In this document: positions 25,965 to 37,636 of the stretch, piece by piece
Numbering within the stretch: position 1 is the stretch's first letter
Layout of the letters: each line of letters opens with the position of its first letter
Assembly: GCA_047495785.1 (NCBI GenBank)
Contig: JBLDXI010000056.1
Location: 186,001 to 250,000 of the forward strand
Direction: 5' to 3'
Origin: Lepidodermella squamata
Lineage: Eukaryota > Gastrotricha
DNA length: 64,000 bases
Translations under genes and position numbers: made by a program
The notes under the pieces: model-generated
Told to the model about the DNA's origin: nothing
Databases searched by the model: none
What the model saw: the letters and a program-made list of their open reading frames with translations, nothing else

Positions 25965-27360
25965 CTATTCAATCCCAGCTTCGACGACTGGCTTCTCTAA
26001 TTCGGCCTCGTGAGTTTCGCCTGTTCCGTTTCCGTTGGTATTCGAGAAATCCGGAGGTAACTAGAATGGGGTTTCTTGATTAAAACGAATCTAAGGTGGG
26101 AAAACTACATCTACCTCACTGGATTCAGGCTCCTCGCCCTCTACGCCGTTCTGATGGTTGGCTTGATCGTCTTCGTGATGACTGGTCGCGTCGTCGATTT
26201 CAAACGGACGATCGTCGATCAAATCTTCGTCCTGGTGGTGGTTCTTTTCATTTGTATCACAATCAACATTTGCACTCGATTCACCACCTTCGGGCTCAAT
26301 CAGCGGCGGCTCTTCGACGTCATCTTCCGGCAAAATAGCGTTCACAACTAAGATACGCTCGCCCTTCAGGTAAGTATTGTTCAGTTTCTCAACAGCTTTC
26401 AGAACCATGTCTCGCCGTGAAAATTCAACAAACCCAGACGCATCGCTAGCTACACTTGCATATAAAACTGTACCTATTTCGTCAAAGTGGCGGCGCAGGT
26501 CTTGGAAAGTTGTCGAAGGCGTCAGATTTTCGACGCAAATGCGCCACTTTGAGCGTTTCGTTGTTTTCTCGTCAAACCTAGAAGTGGAGGATGGCTTACG
26601 TGGTGGTGGGGTTCGCGAACGCTTGCGCTGGATTCGCAATGGCGAAGACTTGCGAGGACGGACCGGAGAGCGACGACGGGGAGAACGCGATCGACTGCGG
26701 CGACGCGGTGGAGGGCCACTGCGAGGAGGAGGAGACCAGCTGCGAAGACTATCCCGGCGAAACGCGGGTTCCGGCTCGTAGGAACGGTAAGGAGGCATAG
26801 GTTCCGGCGGATAGCCAGGCCTTCCAGGCACACCTGAGTACGGGTTGGCGTACGGAGCACTGTAACCTGACGCAGGAGCTCCATAACCAGGTCCCCCTGA
26901 ATACAAACCACCCGCAGCTGGACCTCCGTAATACGACGGTTGGCCGCCATAGCCACGTGGGGGCGACGGCGAACGCCCACGGCCTGAAGGTGGCCCAGTT
27001 TTCTTGATCTTAGTCGTATCTTCCTTAGCATGCTCGACAATAAGCCGATCACCCATAAACTCGGTTCGGTTCATGGCAAAAACTACAACGGACCGATATG
27101 TACAACGAGGATACGATTAAAGTAAATCAAACGAGTTCAAATTTTGTGGATAAATAAAGAAACGCGATATTATCAATGTTATACATACCAGCAGCATCAG
27201 CCTGCTCATTTGTTTCAAACTCAACGAAGCCGTAATTACTCTTGAGCTGGACATCAACGATACGGCCAAATCTCCCAAAGATATCATAAATATCTCTGCT
27301 GGATACCGCACCTTCTTTCAATCGACCGATGTAACACCGAGCCCGATTCATACGAGACAT
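25965..27360 (-). CDS. SR-type splicing factor, SRSF4/5/6 (B52)-like, with the RS segment between its RRMs
   Basis: Exons 27189-27360, 26115-27082 and 25965-26060 (minus) join in phase to give 411 aa. RRM1 (residues about 8-80) has RNP2 RCYIGRL and RNP1 SNYGFVEFE and ends in GDRLIVEHAKED, typical of the SRSF4/5/6 group. A Gly/Pro/Tyr-rich region follows (GYGGQPSYYGG). Next is an RS-rich stretch (RRRSRSRSPRRRSPVRPRKS). A second, RRM-like fold comes after it, with RICVENL, FQDLRRHFDE in place of the family's SWQDLKD, and SGFVEFSRRD. The tail is acidic (HHEDDQANHQNGVEGEEPE). Family members bind exonic enhancers in the nucleus and recruit the spliceosome. In the family the RS domain is normally C-terminal, so the order here is odd. 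The last exon is short and supported by a clean ...CTAG acceptor and phase 0. Confidence 0.88.
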
Positions 27361-28105
27361 TTTTCAGCGAATACGAAACTCTATTGATAGAAAAAATGTC
27401 TGATATTTCTAAGATAAAGAACTAAGAACGAATCGCATTATATTTCTTAGCCAATAAGTAACCAACAAGAGAACGACAGGTACTTAATTGGATACTCATT
27501 AGGTGTGGTCAAGTTTTATGAGTTCATCTCAAAGGAGCGAATAAGAAAGTTAAGACGTTATTACTTGCGTGGATGCATACAAGCATACACGCCTGCCAAG
27601 TCATCAGCCGAGCCCCGCCACCTTGTCAGGTCACGTTAAAAAAAAACTAGCATGAAAAGCGGAGCCAAAAAACTAAACCCAAACTGACTCTGAAAAAAGC
27701 CTAAAACACTCCAAGATTACTTTCTTGTAAATATATCATCTTTTGCCTGCAATGCTGCAGATATAGTAATGTTAACCAAATGACATCATTTGTATCTAAT
27801 TATGCGTCAACTTATTTTTGTTGCACTTTTAGAGGGTGGGGCATTTTCTGTTGTTTTCCGAAAACGCTTGCGATAAACCGTTCCAAGACGAAAAGAGGGT
27901 GGACCGTGACCTATGACCTAGTACCTAGATGTTACTAGTTATTATCGTCTTCTTACGCCTTGTAGCTTGAGTGGACTATCAGCAGCAATATCTGTTAACC
28001 ATGGTTCCTTAGCCCTTAGCCCGAAAACTATTTCAGATATTGATGAATGAAGGATGTCAAAGCAAAACGCCGGATGCTGGCCACTTTGCCCTGCCTGCCC
28101 TCATA
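27361..28105. other. Spacer upstream of the SR-protein gene
   Basis: No coding region recognised. The first 100 bp or so are presumably the SR-gene promoter and 5' UTR on the minus strand. The distal part may be the 3' UTR of the adjacent retrotransposon. Confidence 0.4.
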
Positions 28106-28130
28106 CCTAGGGAACCTCAGGTTCCCTAGG
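28106..28130. repeat. Perfect hairpin: 12-bp arms, 1-nt loop
   Basis: CCTAGGGAACCT, a single C, then AGGTTCCCTAGG. It lies about 72 bp past the stop codon of the retrotransposon ORF, on the 3' side of that element. A 3' UTR stem-loop recognised by the element's reverse transcriptase is a plausible role, but this is inference. Confidence 0.75.
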
Positions 28131-28201
28131 AAGCAAATTATATCATTGGGCAGAATATGGCCCTATTGTCAGAGGTAATTTGCCAATCCTCAGACATCAG
28201 T

Positions 28202-29340
28202 TTATATGGCCAAATTAAATGCCTTGATTAGGCGCTTAAAGAAAATCAAGGTGTTTTTGACTATGCTATTGTCGGAACTGAGCAATCTTTCAGGATCATG
28301 ACTAACTAAGGACGCACATTCGTATGATAGATGATATGCTAGCAGTCTAAGAGGTGTATCATCGCCACAATACATGCACTTAACATTGGTGATTCTAAAA
28401 ATAATGTGCTCTAGACGACGGAAAGTAGTGTTAGTGATAATTTGAAGAGCAGTCGCACGTAAATCTGGCGGGTAGTTTTCGAAAATATTGCTAATACCGA
28501 AGTATCCTTTTTTAGCTAATAGATATGTATTATCGTATTTAAGGTGAAACTTCACTGAAAGTTCTGTGGTGTAAACGTCTTTGACCAGCTTAAAAATCTG
28601 GTTCATGAAGGTTGGATCTCGTAATAGCCAAAAGTCAGGTGTTATATTGTAAGAAACAAGAAAATTTCGAGCTGCATGAATAGGGTTAAGAACACCCAAT
28701 TTAGGACGAGAGTGGTAGTAGAAAGAAAAAGCATCCTGTACTAAAGGATTATCGCACCTGGTCAGCTCACACACAAATTTAACAGCATTAAGTTTCGCTT
28801 TTAGACTAGTAGGTATTAATCCCATAGTGAAACCGGTCGACAGATTGGAAGCACAAAACGGGATATCACGTGCTCTCTTGAAATACTTGTAGCCCACGCT
28901 ATCCAGCTTGGAGACCCTAGCTGGGACAAAAAGGCCCCACAGCTCAGAGCCAGCAAGCATGGCAGCTTCGACTTTTCCAGAGAATAGGGTGTCTATATTA
29001 CTACGCTCGATCACGTTAAGCTTAAGCCTGTGGGAAGAAATTGCATTGAACGAGCTGTTACCTCGAGTGAGTGCATTGTCAATTGCATCAAACCAGCTAA
29101 GGTCGTGGGACAAGGGTATTCCCAAGTAGAAATCAGATTTCACGACCTTCAGTGGCACACCATTCATGCTAAAGGAATAGCAATCAGAGGGTATAGGAGC
29201 CTGCGAAAAAATGGTCACTTTTGTTTTATCTGGATTAGGGCTAAGCCCTTCTCTAACTGAATAGCTCGACATCGCGTCAATTTGTTTCTGCAGGTCCACC
29301 GCGCTAGTCGCCACTTTCTCTTGCCACTTGCCACACCGCT
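28202..29340 (-). mobile_element. 5'-truncated non-LTR (LINE-type) retrotransposon, RT C-terminal part
   Basis: An open minus-strand frame of about 370 codons ends at 28202. It begins just after where the catalytic YxDD would be, with the segment that follows that motif in LINE reverse transcriptases: a helix (DLQKQIDAMSSYSVREGL), then NPDKTKVTIFS and YLGIPLSHDLSWFDAIDNAL. Thumb-like sequence follows, and near the C-terminus a CMYCGDD..HLSYEC Cys/His cluster of the zinc-knuckle kind. An in-frame stop upstream (near 29340) and the missing catalytic core show that the copy is truncated and cannot move by itself. The frame is intact over 1.1 kb, so insertion may be fairly recent. I cannot place it in a clade without a search. 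Confidence 0.8.
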
Positions 29341-29722
29341 AATTGCAGACAACGAGAAAATAAAAAAATGGAGTGCACGCGCATCATGTCAGGCTCGCAT
29401 GGTAATGGTGATTGTTCTCGTTACTTTCGTGTGACATATTTAGCTTGGCCGATTTTGTCTGGCGACGTGATTTTTGATTCTTCTCTCCATGATTCTTACA
29501 TGCTTTACACACCGCAATAGGAAAGAAAAGAAAGAAGCAAGGATTTTCTCTATACTCTGGGACCGTATACGAGAGTTCGATTATCAATAATCAATAATTT
29601 GACTTGGGTCGACCCAGGTCGAGTATCAATTCGCAATTGCTTCTACAATGTGACGTCTATTGTGCTTTATTTTCTTTAGTTCTTTTCAAAGCTTGCTTTA
29701 TTGACATATTGTATCTGTGATA
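29341..29722 (+). promoter_or_regulatory. Presumed GIGYF promoter and 5' UTR
   Basis: Sequence between the retrotransposon truncation point and the GIGYF start codon. There is no TATA box that I would assign. An in-frame TGA at 29702-29704 shows that translation cannot begin further upstream in this frame. Confidence 0.35.
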
Positions 29723-32700
29723 ATGCTTGCGTTATCGCCCCGCAAACAACACGGCAATGGCACCGAAAACCAAGGCCAACAACATCAGCAAAAGCCTGGT
29801 GGTACGGAGCGGCCACAATTCATCCATGTCGCCAACCCATTTCAAAACGTGCAACCTCCAGATGCGCTCAAGTCGCCTACAACTAATAGAACTCGTTACT
29901 CCCGTGATCAGCTATGTGACTGCTTCCAAAGCGCATCTATTGTGCCGCCAGATAACGTGATGCTTCGGCAGTTTGACATCTTTTCAGACACGTTACTTAA
30001 ACCATTGCTGCTCTGCGCGTCATCGGCAGAGGAGCAAATGGCGTGCGTTTTGTTATCAAATGGCACTTGGTCGCCATCCGGTGTGCCAGCAGCAACAGGC
30101 CCACCTGGAAGAGGCATGGCCGGGCCGGTTGGAGGTGGCGGAGGTTCTGGCGGCATGCAAGGTGGCATTGGCGATGGTGGCGGGAACAATTTTCGACCAC
30201 AGGGTCAACGCGGTCGAGGTCTAGCGATGCAGCAACGGCGGTTTCCTCAACGGCCTTTAGGTATGGCTTCAAACTCATAGATTTTCTTATTTTACAATGC
30301 CTTTGTATGTATTTAGAAGCTGACCGAGTCGACAACTGGCGACAGAGGCCTGGCCCTGGCTCTTCTTCAGGACCGCCTGGCGTACCCTCGCAGCCTCAAT
30401 ATGCTGGTAGTGGTAACAACGACTCTTCGTTATGGCAATCGCGACAAGCCGAGTCTCGACTCGCGCCGAATTGGCTAATGGGTGGAGCATCGCCTGAGTC
30501 ACCGGAAGCTCCAACGAAACCGTCGTCGTTCGATTCGTTGCAATACCAGTCGGAAGCGACCAAACTCTTCGCCGAAGACCTCGCGCCGTACTGGACAAGT
30601 GGAGCGAAAGCGCCACCGCCTGCGACGAAAACACCCGACCCAAGTCCGGCCCCAACGCCCACTTCAGCAGTTGCTCAACCTATCATCGACGGAGAGAGTC
30701 TTTGGAACACGCTATCTGCTCAGGTGAGAAAATCTCATTTAGTTTTGAATATGATCTATGTTTTGTTTGAAGCAGGACCTTCACCCGCCGAAACCTGTCG
30801 TGAAAAATTTATCGCCGATCTCTAGCGACCCGGCGGTTGTTCTCGCGAAAAAAGCCACCATCGTAACGCCCGAACCGGTGCAAATTGCGCCGGTTGTTGA
30901 GCCGCAACCAAAAGCGCCGACCCCGAAACCGCAACAGCCCGAAACTCCGACCGAGCCCGAGCAACAAGCTTGGTTCTACGTCGACCCGTCCGGCACGCTT
31001 CAGGGTCCGTTTTCCGGCCAGCAAATGGAGGAATGGGACAACGAAGGCTATTTCCCGGACGATCTTCGGCTGAGACCGGCTGTTTCCGGGCTGAGCTCGG
31101 CGCCGACGGACGAGCGTGGTTTCATCACGTTGTCGCGATTACGTTCCTTGCAAATCCAGGGCGGGAAGTCGCCGTTTTTAGCCTGCAATATCTCACCGAG
31201 GCAGTTGACGCCGAGGGAGATTGTTGAGACGAAACAGCAGCAACAGCAGCACCATCAACCACCACCACCGCCGCAACAAGTGACTCAGCAGGAAGTGCCT
31301 GATATCCGCCGGCAGAGTTGGGACTCGAGTCTCAGTTCGATTTCGAGTGATGCCGACGTGGCGGTGCCTGTGCATAACCAAAAGCAGGCGCCGGCCCCTG
31401 TTGCTCAACCCCCGCCGGCTGTTTCTCGCATTGGCATTGCGTTGACGAGTGGCGATTCTGTTAGCAATGCGAAAAGCAGGTATCAAGAGCCGTCTGCCTG
31501 GGATGACGACGATGACGATGAGCCGGAACCGGAGCCGGAGCCTGAACGGCCGAAATCCACGACGATGGCGAAGCAAAACCAGCAACAACCACAACAGGTA
31601 AATTTATGGATTTTTGCAAAAACATTATGGCCATTTGCGCAAATAATATGAAACCAGCTGGGAATTTGTTGCTTTTATCCTTTCTGGGTAATCGTGATAG
31701 AAAAATGTGATGATTTTGAGAAAAGATGATTTGAATGATCAGCGCAGAGCAATGAATTATCACATTTTGGTTAGTTACATATTTCAATTTCAATTGGAAG
31801 CGATCAACTAAAAGAAAAGCCGATTAAGATCAGCATATTTGCCGAAATGTTAACAAAACAATGAATTTATTTTATGAGATAATGATTAAGCGAAATATTT
31901 TTTAGTGCAACCTGAGTATTGTCGATCACTGCAGTATAATCTGGAAGGACAAATTCTTGAGTAGCCACGAATAATTGATCGCTGTTTTTTCGGAGACCGG
32001 CGAATTAACTTACGGAACAGTCTTTTTCAATCAAATCGCTTATTATGTCCACTACGATACATTGCGTTGGTTAGACATGACGAATAATTGGGTGATTGTA
32101 TCATTTTCCCCATGAGACACAGCAGATCGCGACTCGAATTCTCATCACAAGTTGCTAATCTGAATCGCGATTGGTTTGTGTAAAATTGCTGGGTGGGTTG
32201 AGCGCAGTAGCAAGTCCCATAGATTCTGTATTGGTGAAAAAATGCAGCCGAATTGGCACATTATCTCAACTTCCGGAAGATGAAAACCATTCGACGGATT
32301 GTGGAACCTGATATATCGCGCAAGCAGGCAAAAACTTGAAAGAAATAATCCTAATTCGAGCCCTTTCAACAAGAAATAATCAACACTTAGAAATCGCGAC
32401 TCGAATATGATTGAGTTCTCGTAGATAAGAAATTGTTGAAAATTCTGCGCCTTCCTTACATAAGGGAAGGAAATTTAACAGGCACATTCAGTTTTCAATT
32501 TTTCTCATCATCAGGAATGTCAGCTTTCAAATTGTTGCTTTATATTTACAGGGTGCTAAGCCGCAACAGCAGCAAAAACCGCAACAGCAGCAACAAGAGC
32601 AGGAGAAGAAGAGCCGTAAAAACCGAAAGAAGCCGAGCAAAGCGGACGAGAAGAAGGAAGCGCCCGTCGACCCGCTGCTCAACGCTGAGCCGGCCGAAGT

Positions 32701-35414
32701 GCGGCGCGCGCGCCTCGCCGCCGAGCAGCTGCGCATCGCCGAGGAGAACTCGCGCAAGCTCGACGACCGCGACTCGCTGCTCGCCGTGCTCGAGCAGAAG
32801 CAGATGCTGCGCGAGAAGGAGCGCGAACTCGAGCGCAAGATGATGACGGCGACGGCGAAGTCATCGGCGGCGCACCAGCAGCACCACCCGGCGGCGAGGG
32901 GCCCGCCCGCCCTGCCGGCGACTGCCAAGTGGGCGAACGCGGCCGGCGGCGGGTCGAACCGGCCGGCGTCGCTGCTCGAGATCCAGCGGCAGGAGGCGAT
33001 GGCGGAGCAGAGCGAGAAGGTGCAGGAGGAGCAGCGGAAGCAGTTGCACGCCGCCATCGTCGCGTCGACGCAGCAGGTGGCGACGACGTGGGGCGCCACG
33101 GCCACGCAGAAGCCGGCCGTCAACGCGTCGGCGCCGTGGGGCTCGTCGACTGCCGCGGCTCCGGAGCCGAAGCGAGGCGGCGGAGGTGGCGGTGGAGGTG
33201 GATTTTGGGACGATGGCGATGATGACGATTCGTTCAGGGCGATCCAGGCCAAGCAGCAACAGCAGCAATCGGCGCCGAAACTGTCCAACATTCTCGGCTC
33301 GTCGTCGGCTGGCGGCAGTGGCGGTGCTGGCAGTGGTGGTTCGAACAACCAGAAGTCGACTCAAAACAGCAAGAAGGACCAAAAGTAAGCCTAGCTAAAA
33401 TACGAATATTTATTCCTATTAGTCAGGATTTAAATTTCTAACAATTTTGAAATATTCGGATTCGATGGAGGAAAATGTTTCGTACCTTAACTGGCTGGTC
33501 TCGAAACTGGGTTGTCTAAAAAGATCCAACGTAAGAAGTGCGAATGATTTTACCTATGAGTTTGTCCGATATTTTCCGCAACTTCGAATTGCGAATTTGT
33601 CCGAATCGCTATACCAGGTGTTAATCATGAAAAATACTCTGAATTTTTCGAAATTTGATAGAACTTTGGAGCTTTGATGAATAGCCTAGCTTCGATTTCG
33701 CATCAGTCTTCGTTTTTTTCATATTTTCACACGTTTTTATGACGATTATCGGTTTTCCGTAAGTCCGATGCGGATTAAATGCCATCGATTTTTCAATCTT
33801 GGATCATCGGAAAAGCCGGGAGCGACATAATTCCTGTAATTATCCTATTCTTGCCACTCAAACAAGACTCGGGTATAGCGGAAAGCGGAAAGCATTTTAT
33901 GTAGTAATTCCACCTATCTTCATGCCTATGTGAATTTTAGAAATTTAAGGAAATGTCAGAGCTGAAAAACTTCTACATACGAACAAAGACCATATAAATA
34001 CATAAATGAAGAAAATGCATAAAATTCACGGTTGAAGCATCAGAAAATCTGAAATGATGGGGAAAATGCTATCTAGGTGGCAATTCCATCCCGTATGAGA
34101 ATGGCAACATGGGATACATAGAATAACACAGTTTTTTTTTAAGTAATTCGGCAATTACATTTAATTACAACAATACCCTTGTTATTTATAAAAAGTCCTT
34201 GAATGTTCCAACATTTAAAGTAACCAGCGTTAACTGGCCCGCGGCTGGCCGTCTCTCAGGCTCTGCGTTTCTTGATGTTTCCGGTGTTGCGAGGTTAGAA
34301 CGGCTTTGCCTGCGCGTCTTCGATCCACTCTTCTTTGACCCAGTAGAAGTGAAAACCCCGACCGATGTTGGTGATGGCAGTGGTGTAGCTTACCAACAAG
34401 TCGTTGTTCGTGGCCTTCAATGAAGTCAGTATCTGCCTTTCCTGCGAGTCGGTGATTCGTACTTGGTTATAACCCTCGATCCGGCCACATTGTTCTTCTC
34501 TTTCCGATAGCTATCCGCGATGAGGCTTCGGGTTTTCTTAACAAAATCAAGGAAAATACTATCGCCATTTTCTTAAAATCACCGGCGTTTTCAACCGCCC
34601 CGAGCTCTTCAATTTTGGATTCGAGCCCGAAAACACCCGCCACGATATCTTTATTACGATTTGGACATCCATTGCGCTGGCTCAGTGCCAGTTAGTTTAT
34701 ATTTGGAAGGGAAATGAACAAAAAATAGCTTGTGTTTTTCAAACGCTGCGAAATCAATTACCTAAATCAGTATCATCGAAATTGAAATTCGATTGGCAGT
34801 AAATAAAAAGTAAACCAAAATTGAATATGCATTTCCAAATCCCTTGAAACGAAAAATAATGGCCACCGACAAATGTGTTAATAGATGTAGCCTTATAGAT
34901 GGATCTTTTGTGCTAATGTCTCGATTTTTTTTCAATTTCCAGGCCGTCTCTGAGCGGCGAACTGAGCGTGCTGGCGAGCTGGGTGGTATCGGAGCTGTCG
35001 CGGCGCTACGCGACCTCGACGTCGCTGTCACCCGACATCGTGCCGGCGTTCGCGCGCCTGCTCGGCACCATCGACGACCGGGCCGGGCACGACGAGCTGC
35101 TGCAGCGCGCGTCGCCCTACTTCTACCGCGAGGCGGAGGCGCGCACCTTCGTCACGGACTTTGTCGCCGCCCGCTCGCGCCTGCAGCAGAACCCGCAGCT
35201 GCTGGCCGCCGCCACCGGCTCGCCCCAGAAACAGCAACAGCAACAACAGCCGAAGAAACCGGCGGCGGTGGTTGTGGAGAAGCAGCCGCCACCGCCTGCG
35301 CCCCAGCCGGAACAGGCCAAGTCGAAGGCGAAGAAGAAGCCGATCCCGGTTTCGGCGTCGGCGCTGTTCAAACTGGTCGGGCCGCCGCCGCCTGCGCCGC
35401 AGCCGGACGAGTGA
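29723..35414 (+). CDS. GIGYF: GIGYF (PERQ) homologue, GYF-domain translational repressor
   Basis: Exons 29723-30260, 30317-30723, 30776-31597, 32552-33384 and 34943-35414 join in phase to give 1023 aa. Near residue 58 RYSRDQLCDCF resembles the Y-x4-L 4EHP-binding motif of GIGYF proteins. A Gly-rich and RG stretch follows. The GYF domain (residues about 380-435) is textbook: AWFYVDPSGTLQGPFSGQQM, then WDNEGYFPDDLRLR. After it come polyQ/polyP, a DDDDDDEPEPEPEP tract, a long coiled-coil of Glu/Arg/Ala-rich repeats (EQLRIAEENSRKLDD, EKERELERKM), Gly runs and a conserved-looking C-terminus (SASALFKLVG). GIGYF proteins bind Pro-rich PPGx peptides through GYF and bridge 4EHP with decay and repression factors on mRNA. 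Introns 4 and 5 are long (954 and 1558 nt) against about 50 nt for introns 1-2. ATG 29723 is the first in frame. Confidence 0.93.
34295..34690 (-). pseudogene. Frameshifted gene relic, antisense within GIGYF intron 5
   Basis: Read on the minus strand, three protein-like segments follow each other in order but in different frames. The first contains KDIVAGVFGLESKIEELGAV (about 34690-34570), the second FVKKTRSLIADSYRKEKNNV (about 34560-34460) and the third TAITNIGRGFHFYWVKEEW, closing at TAA 34295-34297. Codon composition is coding-like and unlike the rest of the intron. Two frameshifts break the frame and no introns are seen, so a processed or fragmentary pseudogene is likely. I do not recognise the family; the segments look mainly helical. 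Confidence 0.5.
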
Positions 35415-35524
35415 TTGAAGACACCCCGAGACACGAGACACAGACACACCAGAGAAGTAAAAGCATCACTTGTACGTACGATACACATGATCAACTACTA
35501 CTACTACTAGCATATTATACACTG

Positions 35525-35530
35525 AATAAA
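35525..35530 (+). terminator. GIGYF poly(A) signal
   Basis: AATAAA, 111 bp after the GIGYF stop codon, in a suitable position for 3' end formation. Confidence 0.6.
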
Positions 35531-36363
35531 ATCTATTATTTAACGAGGCGAGGAGTGAGCGAGCGAGTCGGTTGTTGGTTGTTGCTGCTGCTGGCGGACG
35601 GGCGGGCGAGAAACGGGGACGTCTTGTTGCTTCTTCATCGTGTTCTTCGCGAGATCTTCTTCATCTTCTTCTTGTGTCGTCGTCATGTTGGTCGTTGCTG
35701 CCGTTGCGCGTGCGTGTTATACCTACTACTGTTCACGGAATGACTGAATGGATGGATTGATGGACGGCTGGATGGATGGCTGGGTGGCTGTTGGTTGATT
35801 GAAAGTGTAATTGGTCAGTTATCGTCTCTCTCGTTTTCTCTTACTATCTCTAGAGCAACGTGGCAAGGCGCACACTTTATAATAATAATAATGATAATAA
35901 TACTGATAAATGCGGAAATAAACGATGAACTATCTAAAACACTCGTTTGTGTCTTTGTCTTTTTAAATAACAAAAATAGTAAATATTAGTACCTGTCCAA
36001 TGGGGCCAGTCCGCCAATTCTTCGACTTGGGTCAATCGAAGAAACGAAGTTCGGCTATCAAAAATGAGACTAAAATTATCCGGCACTGAATTGCCTGAAA
36101 ACAAATAATGTTGCCGACCGCCTGGAATCAGTGCAAGCGTCCGAAATAGAAAGCACTGCGGGCAAAATATTAGCTTAGATTACTTCCGAAAACTAATTGA
36201 TAATGGTGAAATCGATTGCCTGTATGCTTAAGCTTCGTTATATCGGAGCCGCTACCGAACTCAGCCGTGTCATTCTCCGGCCTTGAAGCAAACGGGTTTA
36301 TATCATATCACCGAGATTAACTCGGGTTATTCCAGTCGAATTTTAGTTGTCGGATGGCAGCCC

Positions 36364-37578
36364 TTGGGACTAATAGTAGATGGACTCGACACTCCCCAAA
36401 ATTGTTCGGATTGCAAACAATTACGCTATAAATGTGATATTTTTTGCTGGCGAAAAAAGGAATGAAGTTTTGTTATTTTTTTAGCACAACACAGCCATCG
36501 CCCATTATGAGGCAAAAAAATAGATGTGCTAATTGCATTTTACCTCAATTACTCTCAAGATAACTAAAATGATGAGTTAAAAATTAGATATTCGGAGAGA
36601 CGATTGCATTGATATAAAACTTAAACTTCCACCGCTTATATTATCGCTTTATTTTTCGAAGATATAAAAATCTAATAGATTTTCCCGGCAAATCTTTTTA
36701 ACATTAATATCAATGGATTTAATATAATTTCTTCGGCTTTTTGCACATTTCAGAAAGATGATCATTGTGGCCGGCAAATCCTACTTAGCCTACTTTACCT
36801 ACCCAACCCTTGTGACCTTTCTCGTAGCGGACATTATTGGGCAGTACGTATTGCAATTAACCCATATACCCTTGTGTTAATTTTTATGCCTAAAAGGGCT
36901 GTTTCAGCAATTTTTTTTCGCACTTTCGCATTTTTCAAAGCTAGTAATAGTAAGAATTGAAACCTAATAACTTTCCCGATAGATACCAAATTGAATTTTA
37001 GTTGAAAATTAAAAATTATACGAGAAAATTTTTGCCCGCCCCTTTCGGGATTTTCGAAAATCTTAACGCGTCGAAGGTGAAATAATTTAGAAACTGAAAC
37101 TCCAAAGATAAAACATGGCTGGTAAAATTAACCTATAAAGCATTCAACAAGGATAAATCCCATTTCTATTGTAGAAAAAAATAAAAAAAATTATTAGTTA
37201 AGGACGGCGCGAAGCAAATAGCAGATGAATCATAAAAACCGGTGAATTATTTCATGAGGCAATTTGAAACACAGAGGAGCTGATTTCAAACAAAATTTTT
37301 ATATAACTGCAATCGTTACTAGCCGAGCTTTCCAAATATGTTTATAGAAAATTTTTCCAAACATCATAGATTTCGTGAAACTTAGGAGCAAAGTACTAGT
37401 GCGCCTGAAATTACTGCGCGTAATGGCGAGATGCTGCTTTTTTATTTTAAATTATTGTTAATCGGCCATTTTTTGCAGTCGTCGCGAAATCGCGCGATCA
37501 AAAAGCAGTTTTTTGCTATCCGAATAATTTTGCATCGAGAATATAGGGAGTTTCGAGTCCATCTACTATTAGTCCCAA
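36364..37578. repeat. 25-bp perfect inverted repeat pair 1.2 kb apart
   Basis: Left copy 36364-36388 (starts TTGGGACTAATAGTAGATGG) and right copy 37554-37578 are exact reverse complements. Similarity of lower quality extends several bases outward on the left copy's 5' side. The AT-rich interior has no ORF of note. This fits the ends of a mobile element or two opposed copies of a dispersed repeat. Confidence 0.6.
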
Positions 37579-37594
37579 GTGGCAGCCATGGGAT

Positions 37595-37636
37595 GAAACG
37601 TCGGAAATCATTATTAATAATGATTTCAGACGTTTC
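37595..37636. repeat. 42-nt near-perfect palindrome
   Basis: The 24-nt core 37604-37627 (GAAATCATTATT followed by its reverse complement) is a perfect palindrome. Outside it GAAACGTC (37595-37602) pairs with GACGTTTC (37629-37636) across one mismatch. It sits 16 bp beyond the right copy of the 25-bp inverted repeat. Confidence 0.8.

Noticed and set aside
30043-33388. Alternative-frame and antisense ORFs over GIGYF exons
   Set aside because: Shadows; the GYF-containing frame is continuous through all splice junctions.
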